Source of the DNA: Neobacillus notoginsengisoli | GTDB taxonomy: Bacteria; Bacillota; Bacilli; Bacillales; Cytobacillaceae | Length of the DNA stretch: 64,000 nucleotides | Reading direction: 5' to 3' | NCBI RefSeq assembly: GCF_003515685.1 | Contig: NZ_QWEG01000003.1 | Span: 340,338 to 404,337 of the forward strand | Shown: positions 60,962-64,000 of the stretch, piece after piece | Numbering within the stretch: position 1 is the stretch's first letter | Layout of the letters: each line of letters opens with the position of its first letter | Notes under the pieces: model-generated | The model's input: the letters and a program-made list of their open reading frames with translations, nothing else | Database searches by the model: none | Told to the model about the DNA's origin: nothing | Made by a program: the position numbers and the translations under genes

Positions 60962-61651
60962 ATGAGAAGGACTGATATTATAAAACGTATGTCTGAAGTA
61001 CCGATTTTTAAAGAGCTGAACTTCTGTGAATTCGAAGAAGTAGTTAAAATAGCCCAGACACGTTTTTACAAAAACAAAACATATGTATTTATGCAGGATG
61101 ACCCGCTGGATCGTGTGTTTTTCATTCATTCTGGCAAAGTCAAGATTTACAAGACCGATCCTTCAGGGAAGGAACAAATTATTTCTGTGCTTGAGCCTGG
61201 TGAAATGTTTCCGCATGCCGGCTTTTTCAGAAAAGGAAATTTTCCGGCCCATGCCGAGATTGTTGAAAACGCCGAACTTATTGTTGTCCCTATTCAAGAG
61301 TTTGAAAAGCTGCTCATTGCTTTTCCCGATCTCAGCATTAAACTGTTCAAGGTACTTGGAGAGAAAATTGTTGATCTTCAGGCTCGGCTGGAAGCTCAGA
61401 TTCTCCACAATACATATGAACAGATTATCCTACTCCTCCTAAGGCTGACAAAATCGAATGGAAGGCACGAAGAAGGAGTTTATAAAATTACGACCCAATT
61501 TACGAACAAGGAGCTAGCCAATATGATTGGCACTTCCAGGGAAACTGTTTCGAGGACAGTCAATTATTTGAGAAGAAAACAGTATATTTCCCAAAACGAA
61601 AACGGCTTTTATTTAATCGACCGTGAAGCACTGCAGGAGGAACTTTTTTAA
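60962..61651 (+). CDS. Crp/Fnr-family transcriptional regulator
   Basis: A 229-residue regulator with an N-terminal cyclic-nucleotide-binding-fold domain (DDPLDRVFFIHSGKVKIYKTD), a long dimer helix and a C-terminal HTH_CRP (TNKELANMIGTSRETVSRTV, about residues 178-197). It has a single cysteine (C22), so a Fnr-type [4Fe-4S] cluster is not possible as in Fnr; a haem or other ligand as in DNR-type proteins is a guess. ATG at 60962 has AAAGGTGG upstream. An Fnr-like box lies in its promoter. Confidence 0.88.
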   Translation: MRRTDIIKRMSEVPIFKELNFCEFEEVVKIAQTRFYKNKTYVFMQDDPLDRVFFIHSGKVKIYKTDPSGKEQIISVLEPGEMFPHAGFFRKGNFPAHAEIVENAELIVVPIQEFEKLLIAFPDLSIKLFKVLGEKIVDLQARLEAQILHNTYEQIILLLLRLTKSNGRHEEGVYKITTQFTNKELANMIGTSRETVSRTVNYLRRKQYISQNENGFYLIDREALQEELF

Positions 61652-61656
61652 TTTTA

Positions 61657-61835
61657 GATATATAGGCTGAACTAAAGAATATTGCATAGTTGATTGGAGC
61701 GGAAGGCACGTAGACTCCTGCGGGATGCAACGGCTAGTGGAGACCCCGCAGGCGTTAAGCCGCCGAGGAGGCTCCACTGACGCCCCGCGGAAAGCGAAGT
61801 GCCTGGAGCGCAAATCAACAACTACGTTCAAAAAA
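61657..61835. mobile_element. MITE-like repeat, copy 3 (inverted, one end)
   Basis: Begins with the terminal sequence ATATATAGGCTGAACT and carries the same core as copies 1 and 2 in the opposite orientation (GGAGACCCCGCAGGCG, then GAGGAGGCTCCACTGACG). The second terminal repeat is absent. It fills the gap between the Crp/Fnr-type gene and the DUF2249 gene and ends about 25 bases before that gene's start. Confidence 0.75.
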
Positions 61836-61859
61836 CACGAACGATTTGGAGATGAAGGA

Positions 61860-62102
61860 ATGGAAAAGAAGATTGTTGAATTGGATGTTCGCGAGGACTT
61901 GAAAAATAAATTGGAACCTTTTCAAAAAATCATGGATGCTGTGCTTGGATTAAAGGAGAACGATATTTTTATTCTTCATGCTCCCTTTAAACCTATCCCA
62001 TTATTCGCTGTCATGAAAGCAAAAGGATTCGATCATGACGCAGTCGAAATTGAGAAAAAGCATTGGAAAGTTACTTTCATAAAAAAGGGGGAACAAAAAT
62101 GA
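61860..62102 (+). CDS. DUF2249 domain protein (first of the downstream pair)
   Basis: An 80-residue protein: VELDVREDLKNKLEPFQKIM, then NDIFILHAPFKPIPLFAVM and a final strand KVTFIKK. It fits the TusA-like DUF2249 fold. ATG at 61860 is eight bases from GGAG. It overlaps the next DUF2249 gene by four bases (ATGA). Confidence 0.85.
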   Translation: MEKKIVELDVREDLKNKLEPFQKIMDAVLGLKENDIFILHAPFKPIPLFAVMKAKGFDHDAVEIEKKHWKVTFIKKGEQK

Positions 62103-62305
62103 TTCTCGATAACCGCGGACTCGAGCCCCCGCAGCCGATGATGAGAACGCTCGCGACTCTCGAAACGCTTAAAGAAAATGAAACATTAACAATCTTTAAT
62201 GACAGACGTCCGATGTTCCTCTACGAACAATTGGAGGAATTGGGGTATAAACAAAAAACGGAAGAACAAAAAGATGGAAGTTTTAAAATTGAAATCTTCC
62301 GGTAG
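62099..62305 (+). CDS. DUF2249 domain protein (second of the downstream pair)
   Basis: A 68-residue protein: LDNRGLEPPQPMMRTLATLE, ETLTIFNDRRPMFLYEQLEE, then FKIEIFR. The RxPMFL element corresponds to the conserved RPxxL of the other two copies. AAAAGGGGGA lies before the ATG, which overlaps the upstream stop. Two tandem single-domain copies plus the divergent one suggest hetero-oligomers. Confidence 0.85.
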   Translation: MILDNRGLEPPQPMMRTLATLETLKENETLTIFNDRRPMFLYEQLEELGYKQKTEEQKDGSFKIEIFR

Positions 62306-62318
62306 AGGATGACTTTGT

Positions 62319-63563
62319 ATGCTGCCACAGCAATCAGGAAATGAAACGAATATAAAATTGCCTTTTGCATTTATCCTTACCAGCCTTGCCGCACTCATTC
62401 TTTCACAGCTGATCTTAATCATGAACGGCGCGTTGGTATCAGAGGGGATTTTCCGTATCCCGCCTATTTGGTCTTCCGTCCACCTACTTCTGCTTGGTTG
62501 GGCATTGATGACCGCGATGGGGGCAATGTATCAACTCGTACCGGTCGCATTCCTGACATCAATCTGGAGCGAAAAATTCGGTTTTTGCCAATTTGCCGTG
62601 ACAGCGTTGGGAATTGGTCTTTTTTCGGCGATGCTATACTACAATCCTGGAAAAGCATTCCTTCCCGGGGTGCTTGCCTTACTAGGAATTGTGATGTTTC
62701 TTGTTCAAATGGGAATGACATTAAAAAAACAGGCCAAACCCAATATACTGACCCTTTTTGTCGGCTCCTCCCTTGTCTGCCTTTTTGCGACGATCTTTCT
62801 TGGCATCGCGATGGCATGGAGTATAAAAACTGGTGAAGGAAGCCAACTATACAGCCCTATTTTCAAAAGCCATCTGCTGCTTGGAACTGCCGGCTGGTTC
62901 ACTTTATTGATATTTGGCTTTTCATATAAGATGGTGCCGATGTTTTCCCTTGCGCATGGTTTCGGAATGAAACTGGCAAAAGTAGTTTTTGCGGTTTATG
63001 CCGGCGGGCTTGTGGCTATGCTGCTTTCTTTTTGGACCGGAAATAAATTTGGATTGGGATTTGGACTCACACTTCTCGCAGCAGGCTTTCTGCTTTTTGC
63101 CTGGCACATCAAGCATATCATCGACAAAAGAATCAAGAAAAAGCTTGATAAACCATTTTTGTTCGCATTAATCGGGATCGGGTTTGGCGCCATCATCCAT
63201 TTGGCGGCACTGGCTGTTTTCCTTTCAGGTCATTTCTCAGCAGCCATTGGCCCGCTCTTATATTTGTATATTATGCTTTGGATTGCCATGAGCATCCTTG
63301 GCTATCTTTACAAAATTGTCCCGTTCCTATGGTGGACGCATAAATATAGCGGGGAAATCGGCAAAAGAGCTGTCCCTTCCCTTAAAGACATGGTCAATGA
63401 CAAAGCCGCCCCACCTTTATTTATATTGCTCGCTGGAGGAGCCCTGCTCGTCTTTGCATCCATCCTCCTAAAATCAGCTGCCTTATTCTATATAGGCCAA
63501 ACAGCAGCCTCCCTTGCATTACTGGCAATCAGCATCACCATAGTACTCGTATTAAAAAAGTAA
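62319..63563 (+). CDS. 12-helix membrane protein, haem-copper/NnrS-like
   Basis: A 414-residue protein with about twelve hydrophobic helices. Conserved-looking polar residues lie in helices: WSSVHLLLLGWALMTAM, GAMYQLVPVAFL, FKSHLLLGTAGWFTLLIFGFS and IHLAALAVFLSGHF. This resembles the NnrS and haem-copper-oxidase-like proteins of NO-responsive clusters. The His pattern suggests haem or metal binding; not proven. AGAGGATGA precedes the ATG. It follows the DUF2249 pair by 13 bases. Confidence 0.75.
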   Translation: MLPQQSGNETNIKLPFAFILTSLAALILSQLILIMNGALVSEGIFRIPPIWSSVHLLLLGWALMTAMGAMYQLVPVAFLTSIWSEKFGFCQFAVTALGIGLFSAMLYYNPGKAFLPGVLALLGIVMFLVQMGMTLKKQAKPNILTLFVGSSLVCLFATIFLGIAMAWSIKTGEGSQLYSPIFKSHLLLGTAGWFTLLIFGFSYKMVPMFSLAHGFGMKLAKVVFAVYAGGLVAMLLSFWTGNKFGLGFGLTLLAAGFLLFAWHIKHIIDKRIKKKLDKPFLFALIGIGFGAIIHLAALAVFLSGHFSAAIGPLLYLYIMLWIAMSILGYLYKIVPFLWWTHKYSGEIGKRAVPSLKDMVNDKAAPPLFILLAGGALLVFASILLKSAALFYIGQTAASLALLAISITIVLVLKK

Positions 63564-63575
63564 GGAGTGTTGATT

Positions 63576-63896
63576 ATGACGTTAGTTGAAAAAATCCGTG
63601 AAGAACTGAAAAAAGTATTAGACCCTGAATTGAACATCAATGTAGTCGACCTCGGCCTTATATACGGAATCAATATGAAAAACGAAACCGATGCGGAAAT
63701 TACAATGACCTTAACAACCCCTGGCTGCCCCCTTCACGACAGCATCACAAGCGGAGTCAAGCACCAGATTGAAGCAATGCCCGAAATCCGAAATGCATTT
63801 GTCGAGCTCGTCTGGGAACCGGCATGGACCCCGGAAAAAATGTCCCCGGAAGCTTACAAACAATTAAGAGGCTGTAGAGTAGAAAACAGGAATTAG
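63576..63896 (+). CDS. DUF59/MIP18 family Fe-S cluster assembly protein
   Basis: A 106-residue protein with the DUF59 signature LKKVLDPELNINVVDLGLIYG and the conserved Cys in TTPGCPLHDSITSG. Relatives (SufT, PaaD, MIP18) help insert iron-sulfur clusters. AAGGAGTG is nine bases before ATG 63576. Last gene of the cluster; it could mature a metal site in the membrane protein or in the regulator's target. Confidence 0.88.
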   Translation: MTLVEKIREELKKVLDPELNINVVDLGLIYGINMKNETDAEITMTLTTPGCPLHDSITSGVKHQIEAMPEIRNAFVELVWEPAWTPEKMSPEAYKQLRGCRVENRN

Positions 63897-63939
63897 ACTT
63901 TGCCCTTCTTGTCCTCGGGTTTCAGGGTGTTCCACCTTA

Positions 63940-64000
63940 CTAAGCCAGACAAGTGGGCAAGTCCTTTTCCTGTTCCCCCTCATCAAACCGTACGTGAGGT
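63940..64000 (-). other. Possible edge of a group II intron-type element
   Basis: On the minus strand the window end reads CACGTACGGTTTGATGAGGG, a stretch resembling the conserved sequence found beside reverse-transcriptase genes in bacterial group II introns. The element is cut by the window end, so this is a tentative reading from a short motif. Confidence 0.3.

Overview
The window reads as a chromosomal segment of an endospore-forming member of the Bacillaceae. Evidence is the sporulation-linked genes (spo0M, sspL), many lineage-restricted Bacillus genes (yozD, yozE, yodN, ypmP/Q/R/S, ypjP, ypeQ, ypbQ), Bacillus-type ribosome binding sites with frequent TTG and GTG starts, and gene order resembling the Bacillus subtilis yod-yoz and ypm-ypj-ypi-ypg-ype-ypd-ypc-ypb-ypw regions. 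Genus is not resolved from sequence alone; a Mesobacillus/Cytobacillus-like relative would fit. No rRNA, canonical tRNA, CRISPR array or prophage is present.

Layout: 0-9 kb holds mixed metabolic and hypothetical genes, an amidohydrolase, a GNAT acetyltransferase behind an unusual tRNA-like leader, and the first of three MITE-like repeats. 8.6-20 kb carries ctpA-yodJ-deoD, spo0M, yozD, yodN, yozE, an LD-carboxypeptidase, an SGNH esterase, a PTS EIIA and an RsgA-like GTPase with a possible leader-peptide attenuator. 20-24 kb is the ypmS-R-Q, degV, ypmP block. 24-25.2 kb is a recombination scar: a truncated IS3-type insertion sequence fused to a broken cell-wall-anchored protein gene. 25-31 kb has tatC/tatA, dfrA-thyA, a lethal-factor-like metalloprotease, ypjP, ypiP and brxA. 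32-43 kb has cvfC, an ABC-F ATPase, ypgQ, a second degV, bsaA, fhs and topB, with two intergenic arrays of 52-bp hairpin repeats. 43-54.6 kb has a cold-shock gene, ypeQ, ypeP, ypdQ, sspL, ypcP, the double dynamin dynA, and the type III polyketide synthase/methyltransferase pair bpsA-ypbQ.

55-64 kb is respiratory and redox themed. It encodes a three-subunit ba3-type cytochrome oxidase, then (after an EamA transporter and the carboxypeptidase ypwA) a Crp/Fnr-type regulator with one divergent DUF2249 gene and a downstream set of two DUF2249 genes, a 12-helix membrane protein and a DUF59/MIP18-type Fe-S assembly protein. Fnr-like dyads occur upstream of both the regulator and the oxidase, and ypmQ (SCO, CuA assembly) lies elsewhere in the window. 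The regulator/DUF2249/membrane protein/DUF59 module is the best candidate here for an undercharacterised system, possibly for nitric-oxide or low-oxygen response.

Most starts were chosen by ribosome-binding-site spacing. Functions come from recognised family motifs, not from database searches.
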